Assembly (NCBI RefSeq): GCF_019203185.1
Contig: NZ_CP078093.1
Span: 2,577,058 to 2,641,057 of the forward strand
DNA length: 64,000 nt
Source: Crassaminicella indica
GTDB taxonomy: Bacteria; Bacillota; Clostridia; Peptostreptococcales; Thermotaleaceae
Reading direction: 5' to 3'
The number at the start of each line of letters is the position of its first letter. Within the stretch, counting starts at the first letter, position 1. The translations under genes were made by a program, and so were the position numbers. The notes beneath the pieces are model-generated. The model was not told the DNA's origin. It did no database searches and saw nothing but the letters and a program-made list of their open reading frames with translations. This document shows positions 55,615 through 64,000 of this stretch, one piece after another.

Positions 55615-56122
55615 TTTTTTTAAAGGCTTCCTGTTCGGATTTTACACCTTTTGTTGGTTTTTTCTGAGCTCTTTTAAAACTAAAGTTGTTTTTGTGAAGG
55701 ATATTACGTATAGTTTGTGCACATACTCTGACCTCATAGTTTTGATACAGATAGTCAGCTAGAAGTTGAGCCGTCCATACGTGACCTAATAGACCAAAAT
55801 TATTAGGAGTAGTATGCATAACTGTTTTTAGAAGATCATCTTCCATTTCAGCAGTAATTTTACAATTAGAAGGAACTTTTCCTCTACGATCTTCTAGTGC
55901 CTTTATTCCTAAAGCATTCCAACGCTTGATATAAACATAAATATTTACATCTGATTGTAAGAGAAAATCTGCTATTGCTTTAACTTTATAACCTTCAGCA
56001 AGCATTATAATTGCTGTAAGTATATTTCGTGCTAATGCTACGTTGTGGGTATTTCTTAATTTTTTCAATTCCTTTATGGAATGTCCGTGAAGATCTGCTG
56101 TTACGATTGTTGGTCTACTCAT
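55577..56122 (-). CDS. IS630 transposase, helix-turn-helix part (first frame)
   Basis: 181 residues with two DNA-binding helix-turn-helix regions (GYKVKAIADFLLQSDVNIY and AQTIRNILHKNNFSFKRAQ). It ends 14 residues beyond the shift point in the A8 run. With the downstream DDE frame it makes a full IS630 transposase. Both frames look intact except for the shift. Confidence 0.85.
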   Translation of the reverse strand: MSRPTIVTADLHGHSIKELKKLRNTHNVALARNILTAIIMLAEGYKVKAIADFLLQSDVNIYVYIKRWNALGIKALEDRRGKVPSNCKITAEMEDDLLKTVMHTTPNNFGLLGHVWTAQLLADYLYQNYEVRVCAQTIRNILHKNNFSFKRAQKKPTKGVKSEQEAFKKNDRFSIYCRKRL

Positions 56123-56212
56123 TCATCTCATCTCCTAAGGGCTTTTTCCTTAGGGTGTGGAAAAAATCACTTAAAAATGCAGCATAGCCGAGAAATTAAA
56201 CTGATTTATCTA

Positions 56213-56248
56213 TAAACTTTTTGTGTTCAAAATATTGACATAAGCCCA
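56213..56248 (+). repeat. Right end of the interrupted IS3 element
   Basis: After the IS630 the IS3 sequence resumes and ends ..TAAGCCCA at 56248. The last 21 bases (56228-56248) are a perfect inverted copy of 56760-56780. Confidence 0.65.
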
Positions 56249-56305
56249 AGAGATAAGAAAATAAAAATCTGGATTTCCTACCAGCTTTGTTAAAATCTTA
56301 GTTTA

Positions 56306-56584
56306 CTATAATTTTTTATTAGTCATTTTGTTATCTTGCTCTTTAGATAATTCAAGTTCTTTGTCTATCTTTTTTTCTAATTCAATATATTCCGCTAAAG
56401 ATTCTTTACCTTTAACATGCCTTGAACCTCTTTGCACTTCTTTCTTTTTGTTTTCTAAATTGCTTGAAACTGTATTGATATCCTCCGAACGAACAAATGG
56501 ACATTTAGGATTATTATATTCTTCTGCTTTTTGTATTGCTTCTCTAGCATTTTCTTTTATATATCTATGTTCTACAATATTCAA
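56306..56584 (-). CDS. Small hydrophilic protein between two IS3 ends
   Basis: 92 residues with a TTG start (56582-56584) after AGGAGG. It is highly charged and probably helical, with KCPFVRSEDINTVSSNLEN in the middle. I do not recognise it. It lies in the only non-transposon segment (56249-56759) between the two inverted IS3 ends. It may be an original gene of the element. Confidence 0.5.
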   Translation of the reverse strand: MNIVEHRYIKENAREAIQKAEEYNNPKCPFVRSEDINTVSSNLENKKKEVQRGSRHVKGKESLAEYIELEKKIDKELELSKEQDNKMTNKKL

Positions 56585-56759
56585 AACTTTTTCCTCCTAT
56601 ATCTATTAAAAATAGTTTCATTGCTTACAACTTTTTATTTTAGATAAATCTAACAGTTAGTCTAATTCCCATTTTTTATTTTTTCAATTTTTCATAATAA
56701 TTTATAATATATTCTCTTTAAACTTACTAACTAAATTACCTTATATTATTTTTACATGT

Positions 56760-56885
56760 TGGGCTTATGTCAATATTTTGGACACAAAAAATTTAACAAA
56801 TTAAAAAGCTGACTTTAAATTATTCTCGAATTGGTCTGGAGTCATATAACCAATACTACTATGTATTCTATTTCTGCATTATGTT
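56760..56885 (-). mobile_element. IS3-family remnant (right, inverted copy)
   Basis: Starts TGGGCTTATGTC at 56760 and continues as an inverted near-copy of 54890-54946 plus 56213-56248. The minus strand encodes NRIHSSIGYMTPDQFEN and LKSAF, the transposase C-terminus. It is cut off near 56885. Beyond it, 56886-56989 shows no gene. Confidence 0.7.
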
Positions 56886-56989
56886 CATTTTTTTAATATA
56901 TATATATTATACCAGTATTTTGATTACATCTGCATTAATTTTATAATTCAATTCACCTACGCTAACTAAAGTATTTGTCTAAAATAAAT

Positions 56990-57050
56990 ATCCACCAGCT
57001 TAGAGGTGGTTTTTCCTAAGCCCTATAAGGGCAACTTTCCAGCATATAAG
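56990..57050 (-). mobile_element. IS200/IS605-type right end (hairpins) cut by IS21
   Basis: Two short hairpins, CCACC/GGTGG (56992-56996/57005-57009) and GCCC/GGGC (57020-57032), resemble the subterminal hairpins of IS200/IS605 elements. They lie directly left of the IS21. With the truncated tnpA on the other side they suggest one IS200-type copy split by IS21. Confidence 0.45.
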
Positions 57051-57143
57051 TGATAACATAAGAATGTAAGAAAATGATCATATAAGAATGCACAATTACT
57101 GCAAAACAATATATAATTATCTCTGAAATTAATGGAGGTAATT

Positions 57144-58439
57144 ATGATAATAAAAAATAATATAAATACAAATATAGAAATTAATACATTAGAAGATCTT
57201 CATAAACTGAAACCTTTCATGGAGGTAGGAAACTTGAAAGTGAATAAAAGCCAAATAGCAAGAGAATTAGGCGTTGATGCTCGTACTGTTAGTAAATATA
57301 TAAATGGCTATACTAAGCCCACTACAAGAAATAGTTCATCCAAAATCGATAGATTTTATCCTATAATCAAAGAATTATTAAGCGATGAATCAATACAAGT
57401 ATTTTATTATAAGCGTGTATTATGGCAATTCTTAAAAGACAATTATAGCCTTGATTGTGCTCAATCATCATTTCGTAGGTACATTTCTAAGCATGAAGAA
57501 TTTAATAATTATTTTAAGAAAAGGCGAAAAAATTATGCATCTAGCGTTGCCCCTATGAGATATGAAACGTCCAAAGGACAACAAGCGCAAGTAGATTGGA
57601 AGGAGAACATGGAGTTTGTATTAAGCGATGGTGAGATAATTAAAATAAATATATTTGTGATTATCCTTTCTTACTCAAGATTCAGAGTTTATAGATTGTC
57701 ACTTAGTAAAACACAAGATATTTTATTATCCTTCTTAAGCGAAGCTTTTGAAACCTTCGGAGGTGTCCCACATGAATTATTAACGGATAATATGAAAACA
57801 GTTATGGATGAACCAAGAACCAATTATTCAAAAGGAAAGGTAAATGCAAAATTTCAACAGTTTGCAAGCGACTATAATTTTAAGGTTTGTCCATGTATTG
57901 CTGGCAGACCCAATACAAAGGCAAAAGTAGAAGCTCCAATGAAGCTATTAGACGAGATACGTGCGTATAATGGAATGTTAAATTATGATAAATTAAATCA
58001 ACTTGTAACAAAGCTTAACAATAGAATAAATAGTACATGTCATACTGCAACAGGTAAAATACCCATTTTACATTTAGAAAAAGAAAAAGACTCCTTATTT
58101 GAACTTCCTAGGGAACAAATAAGAAATCTTTATTCAATCACAACAGTATCTGTAACAGTAAATCCTCAAAGTATGATTCATTATAAATCAAACCAATACT
58201 CTGTACCCCCAGAATATATTGGAAAGAAGCTACAGCTACAAATATATGATGGTCAAATACACATTTATTATAACACAAATTTAGTTACTATTCATAAGGT
58301 GAAAAATCAAAAACTAAATTATCATCCACAGCATTATGTAGCAATTAGCTCTTTGACTTTAAATAATCCACTTGAGGAAATAGAAACGATTGCAAAAAAT
58401 AACTTGAAGATGATAGGAGAGATATACCAGAATGAATAG
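57144..58439 (+). CDS. istA: IS21 transposase IstA
   Basis: 431 residues. N-terminal helix-turn-helix (SQIARELGVDARTVSKYI) and a DDE core: D in QAQVDWKE, D in ELLTDNMKT and E in KAKVEAPMKLL. The C-terminal beta region is present. The frame opens at 57132, but the ATG at 57144 is better spaced from GGAGG. IstA and IstB act together. Confidence 0.92.
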   Translation: MIIKNNINTNIEINTLEDLHKLKPFMEVGNLKVNKSQIARELGVDARTVSKYINGYTKPTTRNSSSKIDRFYPIIKELLSDESIQVFYYKRVLWQFLKDNYSLDCAQSSFRRYISKHEEFNNYFKKRRKNYASSVAPMRYETSKGQQAQVDWKENMEFVLSDGEIIKINIFVIILSYSRFRVYRLSLSKTQDILLSFLSEAFETFGGVPHELLTDNMKTVMDEPRTNYSKGKVNAKFQQFASDYNFKVCPCIAGRPNTKAKVEAPMKLLDEIRAYNGMLNYDKLNQLVTKLNNRINSTCHTATGKIPILHLEKEKDSLFELPREQIRNLYSITTVSVTVNPQSMIHYKSNQYSVPPEYIGKKLQLQIYDGQIHIYYNTNLVTIHKVKNQKLNYHPQHYVAISSLTLNNPLEEIETIAKNNLKMIGEIYQNE

Positions 58440-59184
58440 TTCATACACACAATTAGTAAAAAACCTAGAATACTTGAAATTAAAACAAATGATTACACAT
58501 CTAAATGATGTAATAGACTTTATAAACAAGAATAATCTTTCTTTTGTAGAAGGACTTACTAAACTGACAACCCATGAAATCGACTTCAAAGAAGCAAATA
58601 TGATTCGTTCAATGGTAAAAGTAGGGGCTTTCCCTCATACAAAGGAAATCAAGGATTTTGACTTTGATTTTCAACCAAGTATTAATAAGCAACAAATTTT
58701 AGATTTTGCAACTCTACGGTTCTTAGAATCGAAAGAAAATATTGTATTTCTAGGCTCTAGTGGGGTTGGTAAAACACATTTAGCTACTTCAATAGGCATT
58801 GCAGCAGCTAAAAAAAGATATAGTACATATTTTATAAAATGCCACGATCTTCTTCAGCAATTGAAGAAAGCTAAACTAGAAAATAGACTTGACGCTAGGT
58901 TAAAACATTTTGCTAAATATAAATTGTTAATTATTGATGAATTAGGGTACCTTCCAATCGATAAAGATGATTCAAAGCTATTTTTTCAACTGATAGATAT
59001 GAGATATGAGAAAAAAAGTACTATCCTTACAACAAACATAAACTTTAATAATTGGGATGAAGTTTTCTATGATGCAATAATAGCTAGTGCTATTTTAGAC
59101 CGAATTCTACATCATGCTCACATTATTTCTATTAGTGGAAAATCATATAGACTAAAAGATCATTTTAAACAAGATGCTGAGTAA
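58432..59184 (+). CDS. istB: IS21 helper ATPase IstB
   Basis: 250 residues, DnaC-like AAA+ ATPase with Walker A LGSSGVGKTHLATSI and Walker B LLIIDELGYLP. It regulates IstA target selection. The ATG overlaps the istA stop by eight bases. It appears intact. Confidence 0.93.
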   Translation: MNSSYTQLVKNLEYLKLKQMITHLNDVIDFINKNNLSFVEGLTKLTTHEIDFKEANMIRSMVKVGAFPHTKEIKDFDFDFQPSINKQQILDFATLRFLESKENIVFLGSSGVGKTHLATSIGIAAAKKRYSTYFIKCHDLLQQLKKAKLENRLDARLKHFAKYKLLIIDELGYLPIDKDDSKLFFQLIDMRYEKKSTILTTNINFNNWDEVFYDAIIASAILDRILHHAHIISISGKSYRLKDHFKQDAE

Positions 59185-59212
59185 AAAACTACATTTTTAA
59201 ATGATCAAAAAG

Positions 59213-59596
59213 TTACATTCTTAGCTTGACATTTATAGCCTTTTTATTTCTTCCTACTGTATCTACATAATGTCCTCTACACCAGAAATGTCTATTCCCA
59301 TATCTATATTTTAAGTTTGCAAACTTTTCAAATATCATTAAACTACTTTTCCCCTTTAAATAGCCTACAAAACCTGACACACTCATTTTTGGTGGAATTG
59401 AAACTAACATATGTATATGATCAACACATGCATTTGCTTCAATTATTTGAACTCCTTTCCAATCACATAACTGTCTTAATAGCTTTCCTATTTCTGCTTT
59501 CTTTTTTCCATAAATCTCTTTTCTTCTAAATTTAGGTGAAAAAACTATATGATACTTACAATTCCATTTTGTATGTGATAAACTAGTACTATCCAT
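59213..59596 (-). pseudogene. tnpA: IS200-type transposase TnpA, 3' end lost to IS21
   Basis: A HUH/Y1 transposase. Signature DHIHMLVSIPP (HUH region) and GHYVDTVGRNK with the catalytic Tyr are kept. The ATG at 59594-59596 follows AGGAGG. The last seven residues come from the IS21 end (the frame enters 59231), so the final helix is missing and the protein is shorter than the usual 140-150 residues. Confidence 0.8.
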
Positions 59597-59672
59597 ATAG
59601 GATACCTCCTTTGATTTTAGAATCAACTGGCGAAACCTATTCTATTTTATCAAAAGGAGGTTTTATTTTTCT
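59597..59672 (-). repeat. IS200-type left end hairpin
   Basis: ACCTCCTTTGAT (near 59606) and ATCAAAAGGAGG (near 59650) form an imperfect inverted repeat upstream of tnpA, in the place of the IS200 left end. It joins directly onto the truncated end of the integrase gene. Confidence 0.45.
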
Positions 59673-59680
59673 GCTCATCG

Positions 59681-60520
59681 CTAAAGCTTTTCAGAACTCA
59701 CTCGAACAGATGCATGTCCTAGCAATCTGGAAACAACATGAATATTTTTATTAATTTCTAAAGATTTTACTGCAAAATAATGTCTTGCAGTATGAGGGGA
59801 GCACCTCACTTTTTCTCTTATTTTACATTCTTTTTTTACTTTTTTAAAAATATGTTCAATCGCACTCACTGTAAGTGCTTGTCCTGTTCGGCTGATAAAT
59901 AGATTATCACTAAATTCACTATCTGTAGTTTTATCATATGCTTTTCTTATTTTTAAATATCTATTTATATATTTTTTGAGTGGTACACTCAAAGACACAA
60001 ATCTCTGTTTATTTCCTTTTCCATTTATTAAAATTCTGTCTTTTTCTACATCTTTAAGTTTAATATCAATTAATTCAGAACATCTTACTCCTGTATCAAA
60101 AAATAAACTCAACATAGTTTTATTTCTAGCATTTAAAAACGTACATAAATCAAAATAATTAATTATTCTTTGAACTTCTTCATCATTGAAAATAATTTTA
60201 ATTTCTTTGCTTTCATTGATTGTCTTTATGTTGTTCATCGGATTTTTAACAATATATTCTTCTTGCTCACAAAAATTAAAAAATACTTTTAAATTTCTTT
60301 TTAGAACATTAATATACCCACTTTTACATCCTTTATCAATTTTTGATTTTAAAAAATGTTTTACATGAACACTTTTAATTCTTGATATTTTTTCAATTTC
60401 TAATTCATTTTTACAATACAGCAAAAAATCAGTTATAATATTTTTGTAACTCTTTAATGTTTTTGGAGATAATTTTCTATACTCGCAATCAAATAAAAAA
60501 TCTTCTAGTTCTAATTTCAT
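59681..60520 (-). pseudogene. Tyrosine recombinase (integrase), truncated before the catalytic tyrosine
   Basis: A phage-type integrase with SAM-like N-terminal domain and catalytic core: Arg153 (in the 286-residue frame) in TGVRCSEL, Lys in GKGNKQR, HTARHYF with H250 and R253, and H276 in LGHASV. The sequence ends ten residues after LGHASV without the Tyr nucleophile, at the IS200 junction. The enzyme is therefore expected to be inactive. It lies 145 bases from attR, the usual place for the integrase of such an element. Start ATG 60518-60520 is preferred because AAAGGTG precedes it. Confidence 0.85.
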
Positions 60521-60555
60521 AAAAAATATCACACCTTTCATTATTTTAAAAAGTG

Positions 60556-60572
60556 TGATATATCATAATTCA
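60556..60572. repeat. Right arm-type inverted repeat
   Basis: Exact inverted partner of 52469-52485, located just upstream of the integrase gene. It may also overlap its promoter. Confidence 0.6.
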
Positions 60573-60677
60573 AACGTATTTTTCACCTAAGTTATTTATC
60601 TCAATTAAGGTAAATATTACTATTATTTTTAACATCACCATGCTTATACCCATTGAAATAACTTAATTTCATTTGTT

Positions 60678-61400
60678 TTATTCACAATCCCAGTTATGAT
60701 AGATTTGTTGTACGTCATCATCATCTTCGAGCATATCTATAAGCTTATTCATAGATTTGATTTGTCCTTCATCATCAAGCTTTACTGTTGTTTGAGGAAT
60801 CATATTTACATCAGCTTCTAAGAATACATATCCTTTTTCAGCTAGTGCATTTTTTACATCATAAAAATCCTCCGGAGCTGATAAAATTTCATACACTGCT
60901 TCATCATCTGTTATAAAATCTTCTGCTCCTGCTTCTAATGCTGCTTCCATTAGTTCATCCTCATTGTATTCGTCTTTCTTTTCAATAAGGATTTGTCCCT
61001 TTTTATCAAACATAAAGCTTACACAGCCTGGAGTTCCTAAATTTCCACCATTTTTATCAAAGTAGTATCTCATATTGCTTCCTGTTCTATTTCTATTATC
61101 TGTAAGTGCTTCTACAATAACCGCAATACCATTTGGTCCATATCCTTCATATGTGATTCTTTCAAAATTATCACCGTCTGTTCCACCTGCACCTTTCTTA
61201 ATAGCTCTATTGATATTGTCATTTGGCATATTAATAGATTTTGCTTTATCTATTGCATTCTTAAGTGCTGCATTATACTCTGGATCTGCTCCACCTTCTC
61301 TTGCAGCAACAATAATCAATCTTGCATATTTTGTGAACATCTGAGCTCTTTTAGCATCTTGTTTGTTTTTTCTGTTCACAATAGTTCCGTGTCTACCCAT
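60678..61400 (-). CDS. yebC: YebC/PmpR family translation or transcription factor
   Basis: 240 residues. Start [18 protein letters not shown] at ATG 61398-61400, nine bases after GGAG. The frame upstream to 61412 is not used. The family core [16 protein letters not shown] and the end [15 protein letters not shown] are present. YebC proteins were described as transcription factors and later as factors helping ribosomes at difficult proline motifs. The last two residues (CE) are not native: they come from the integrated element, and the original MPEE tail is at 52410-52424. Confidence 0.93.
   Translation of the reverse strand: MGRHGTIVNRKNKQDAKRAQMFTKYARLIIVAAREGGADPEYNAALKNAIDKAKSINMPNDNINRAIKKGAGGTDGDNFERITYEGYGPNGIAVIVEALTDNRNRTGSNMRYYFDKNGGNLGTPGCVSFMFDKKGQILIEKKDEYNEDELMEAALEAGAEDFITDDEAVYEILSAPEDFYDVKNALAEKGYVFLEADVNMIPQTTVKLDDEGQIKSMNKLIDMLEDDDDVQQIYHNWDCE
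60687..60722 (-). repeat. attR: 36-bp direct repeat in the end of yebC
   Basis: Part of the yebC coding end and identical to attL. The element supplies the following TGTGAATAA, which restores a stop codon. Confidence 0.92.
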
Positions 61401-61543
61401 ATATTTTATCACTCCTTAATCCTTCTAAGCAATTTACAAACCTAATTCTATCATAAAATGAAATTTAAGTAAATAAACGACAAAGCCTCATACATACAAT
61501 CCTTCTACAATAGCAACTCCCTTAGCATATCAGGTCTTAACTC

Positions 61544-61570
61544 AAAAAACCTGATTATCTCAGGTTTTTT
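61544..61570 (-). terminator. Intrinsic terminator after pflA
   Basis: AAAAAACCTGA and TCAGGTTTTTT form a perfect stem with a 5-base loop and A/T tracts. It directly follows the pflA stop and could stop transcription in both directions. Confidence 0.88.
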
Positions 61571-61571
61571 G

Positions 61572-62279
61572 TTAAACAATATTTAAATATTTTTCAAGCT
61601 CTAATATTCTCTCTTTACACATTGGCTCAATCCCATCTAATTTATAAGGGATTCCCATTTTTTTGTACTTATTAACCCCCAAATTATGATATGGAAGCAA
61701 CTCAATTTTTTCCACATTTTTAAACTCCCTTATCATATTTTTAAGCTGCTTTATATGATCTTTGCTATCTGTTATTCCTGGAACAACCACATGTCTTATC
61801 CATAATTTCATATGAGCATTTACAACTGCTTCCTTAAATCTTTCAAAGCTTTCAATATTTCTACCTGTTAATTTCTTATATCCTGTATCATTTACATGTT
61901 TTATATCTAAAATTACTAAATCTGTATATTTTAATATTTCTTCATATTTTCCTTTTCCAAAACCAGCAGTATCTATGGCTGTGTGAATATTATTCTCTTT
62001 ACATAATTTCAAAAAATCTATTAAAAACTCAGGCTGCATAAGTGGATCTCCTCCTGAACAGGTTACCCCTCCTCCTGAAGCCTTAAAATATGGTTTAAAT
62101 CTTAATATAATTTTCATTAATTCATTTACTGTTATCTCTTCTCCTTTATGAATATCCCAAGTATCTGGGTTATGACAATAAACACATCTTAATTTGCAAC
62201 CTTGAAAAAACACTACCGTTCTTATACCCGGACCGTCTACAAGTCCCATGCTCTCTATTGAATGAATTCTTCCTATCAT
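61572..62279 (-). CDS. pflA: Pyruvate formate-lyase activating enzyme
   Basis: 235 residues, radical SAM. The CxxxCxxC cluster is GCKLRCVYC (about 30-38). GGGVTCSGGDP is the SAM-binding Gly-rich motif. It makes the glycyl radical on PflB. It follows pflB with 10 bases between, as usual. Confidence 0.96.
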   Translation of the reverse strand: MIGRIHSIESMGLVDGPGIRTVVFFQGCKLRCVYCHNPDTWDIHKGEEITVNELMKIILRFKPYFKASGGGVTCSGGDPLMQPEFLIDFLKLCKENNIHTAIDTAGFGKGKYEEILKYTDLVILDIKHVNDTGYKKLTGRNIESFERFKEAVVNAHMKLWIRHVVVPGITDSKDHIKQLKNMIREFKNVEKIELLPYHNLGVNKYKKMGIPYKLDGIEPMCKERILELEKYLNIV

Positions 62280-62289
62280 ATAGTTCCCT

Positions 62290-64000
62290 CTATATGACCA
62301 TATTCTTATGGAATGTTCTACTGATCACTTCTAATTGCTGTTTTCTCGTAAGTCTATTAAAATTAACAGCATATCCAGATACTCTGATAGTTAATGAAGG
62401 ATATTTTTCTGGATAATTCATAGCATCTATGAGTGTTTCTCTATTTAATACATTTACATTCAAATGATGTGCACCTTGAGAAAAATATCCGTCTAATATG
62501 CATACTAAATTATTCACTCTAGTATATACATCTTTACCTAAAGCTTCAGGTACAATTGTAAATGTATTTGAAACACCATCTTGACAAACATCCTTATAAG
62601 GAATCTTTGCAACAGAATTGAGTGATGCTAAAGCACCACTTTTATCTCTTCCATGCATAGGATTTGCTCCCGGTGCAAAAGCTTCTCCCATCTTTCTTCC
62701 ATCTGGTGTTGCACCTGTCTTTTCACCATATACCACATTTGAGGTGATCGTGAGTACTGATAAAGTATGCTCTGCACCTCGATATGTCTTATGCTTCTTT
62801 AATTCTTTGATAAACTTTTTCACTATTTCAACAGCAATTCCATCTACTCGATCATCATCATTTCCATACATAGGAAATTCTCCATCTATTTCAAAATCTA
62901 CTGCTATGCCGCTCTTTCTTATTGGTTTTACTTTTGCATGTTTTATTGCACTCAATGAATCTGCTACTACTGAGAGTCCAGCTACTCCAAAGGCCATAAT
63001 TCTTCCTACATCTGTATCATGTAAACTCATTTGCCCTGCTTCATAAGCATATTTATCATGCATATAGTGAATAATATTCATAGTATTTACATAGAGCTTT
63101 GCTACATATTCTAAAACCTTAAAATAATTTTCTTTCACTTTATTATAATCTAATACATCATCTTCAATCTTTTCAATTTCTGGCACAACTAAAATTTCTT
63201 TTTTCTCATCTATTCCACCATTGATTGCATATAAAAGAGCTTTTGCAAGATTGCATCTCGCCCCAAAAAACTGCATCTGCTTTCCTAACTTCATTGCTGA
63301 AACACAACAAGCAATCCCATAATCATCTCCATAAATAGGTCTCATAATATCATCATTCTCATACTGAATAGAATCTGTCATAATAGACATTTTTGCACAA
63401 TATCTCTTGAATTTTTCCGGAAGCTTTTCAGACCACAACACAGTCATATTTGGTTCTGATGCTGGAGCTAAATTTGTTAGTGTATGCAAAAACCTGAAAG
63501 AAGTTTTTGTAACCAAAGTTTTTCCATTTATCCCCATTCCTCCTATAGCCTCCGTAATCCAATTAGGATCACCTGCAAACAATTCATTATACTCTGGCGT
63601 TCTTAAATGTCTTACCATTCTAAGCTTTATTATAAATTGATCAATGATTTCCTGAGCCTCTTTTTCACATATAATACCCTTTTTAAAATCTCTCTCAATA
63701 TATATATCAATAAAAGCGCTTGTTCTCCCAAGCGACATAGCGGCACCATTATTCTCTTTTATGGCAGCCAAATACCCAAAATATATAAACTGAACCGCTT
63801 CTTTAGCATTTTGGGCAGGTCTTGAAATATCTATTCCGTAAGAGAGTGCCATATTTTTTATTTTTTTTAATGCTTTTATTTGTTCTGCTACCTCTTCTCT
63901 CTTTCTTATTAATGCTTCATCCATGACACCATTTAAATCAGCAAGATCCTTTATTTTTTCATTTACTAAAAAATCTATCCCATATAGAGGAATTCTTCTA
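62290..64000 (-). CDS. pflB: Pyruvate formate-lyase, 3' part (N-terminus beyond the window)
   Basis: At least 570 residues of the C-terminal part. The frame is open through the right edge: [15 protein letters not shown] lies upstream of the internal Met at 63924, so the gene starts outside the window. Active-site Cys pair GIACCVSAM (CC) and the glycyl-radical loop RVSGYAVNF near the end are present, with [13 protein letters not shown]. It makes acetyl-CoA and formate from pyruvate and CoA in anaerobic fermentation. Confidence 0.96.
   Translation of the reverse strand, partial: RRIPLYGIDFLVNEKIKDLADLNGVMDEALIRKREEVAEQIKALKKIKNMALSYGIDISRPAQNAKEAVQFIYFGYLAAIKENNGAAMSLGRTSAFIDIYIERDFKKGIICEKEAQEIIDQFIIKLRMVRHLRTPEYNELFAGDPNWITEAIGGMGINGKTLVTKTSFRFLHTLTNLAPASEPNMTVLWSEKLPEKFKRYCAKMSIMTDSIQYENDDIMRPIYGDDYGIACCVSAMKLGKQMQFFGARCNLAKALLYAINGGIDEKKEILVVPEIEKIEDDVLDYNKVKENYFKVLEYVAKLYVNTMNIIHYMHDKYAYEAGQMSLHDTDVGRIMAFGVAGLSVVADSLSAIKHAKVKPIRKSGIAVDFEIDGEFPMYGNDDDRVDGIAVEIVKKFIKELKKHKTYRGAEHTLSVLTITSNVVYGEKTGATPDGRKMGEAFAPGANPMHGRDKSGALASLNSVAKIPYKDVCQDGVSNTFTIVPEALGKDVYTRVNNLVCILDGYFSQGAHHLNVNVLNRETLIDAMNYPEKYPSLTIRVSGYAVNFNRLTRKQQLEVISRTFHKNMVI

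Larger units (their letters stand above)
54947..56212 (-). mobile_element. IS630-family insertion sequence
   Basis: 1266 bases. The left end is TAGATAAACCATTT and the right end, read inward, is TAGATAAATCAGTTT. A TA target duplication flanks it (54945-54946 and 56213-56214). Removing it rebuilds TTGTTAAACTTTTTGTG, which matches the uninterrupted related copy near 56790. It carries a two-frame transposase on the minus strand. Confidence 0.9.
57051..59231 (+). mobile_element. IS21-family insertion sequence
   Basis: 2181 bases with istA and istB. The ends start TGATAACATAAGAATGTAAG (left) and TGTCAAGCTAAGAATGTAAC (right, read inward), with an inner TGATCAT block, which are the repeated ends expected for IS21. 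No clear target duplication was found. Confidence 0.85.
52425..60722. mobile_element. Integrative element inserted in the 3' end of yebC (decayed)
   Basis: About 8.3 kb between 36-bp perfect direct repeats. The right repeat lies in the yebC coding end and the left repeat is linked to the original tail of that gene. A tyrosine recombinase sits at the right end next to the repeat, the classical layout of a site-specific integrated element. Cargo is one membrane protein. The rest is IS630, IS3, IS21 and IS200-type DNA. The integrase lacks its catalytic Tyr, so the element is probably immobile. Confidence 0.88.

Noticed and set aside
57020-57032. GCCC/GGGC hairpin as a terminator
   Set aside because: It sits next to another hairpin in an IS200-type end context and lacks a U tract.

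Overview
The window is AT-rich DNA from an endospore-type Clostridia (Firmicutes) chromosome. Strong AGGAGG ribosome sites, CodY, and one continuous fla/che superoperon followed by rpsB-tsf-pyrH-frr resemble Alkaliphilus/Crassaminicella-like anaerobes. The genus cannot be fixed from sequence alone. Nearly every gene is on the minus strand, so transcription runs right to left. From left to right the layout is as follows. (1) 1-3060: translation genes frr, pyrH, tsf and rpsB, with a promoter and a probable S2 leader in front of rpsB. (2) 3143-36480: about 33 kb of motility and chemotaxis genes, read from flgB at the right end to an MltG-like gene at the left end. They cover the rod and MS ring, the export gate, the hook, the stator, the switch, CheA/B/C/D/W/Y, the localisation GTPase and ATPase FlhF/FlhG, a PilZ protein, sigma-28 and FapA. 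fliF carries a one-base frameshift near its start, and a three-way-junction RNA fold lies in front of flgE. (3) 36946-43179: codY, topA, dprA, the comM-like yifB and yraN. (4) 43451-44947: a 37-kDa nucleoid-associated protein gene and a small unknown partner. (5) 45107-52322, plus strand: a three-gene operon that I regard as the most interesting system here. Its first gene encodes a 1639-residue protein that joins an HD hydrolase-like domain, a long alpha-helical repeat region, a NadD-like nucleotidyltransferase domain, a GNAT-like segment and a type I phosphoribosyltransferase-like domain. It is followed by a lactate/malate-dehydrogenase-like Rossmann protein and a two-part flavodoxin-like/iron-sulfur-flavoprotein-like protein. 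A divergent promoter region with a 9-bp inverted repeat controls the operon and a terminator closes it. All three proteins have folds that handle nucleotides, NAD(P) or FMN, so a cofactor or nucleotide repair or salvage role is a reasonable inference. (6) 52425-60722: an integrated, decayed mobile element inserted in the 3' end of yebC. A 36-bp perfect direct repeat marks the two attachment sites. The left copy still encodes the original YebC tail (NWDMPEE), while the element supplies a replacement tail (NWDCE). The element carries one membrane-protein gene and a tyrosine recombinase truncated before its catalytic tyrosine. It has become a nest of insertion sequences: IS630 inside IS3, IS21 inside an IS200-type element, and further IS3 scraps. 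(7) 60678-64000: yebC, then pflA and the 3' part of pflB, which runs off the right edge.
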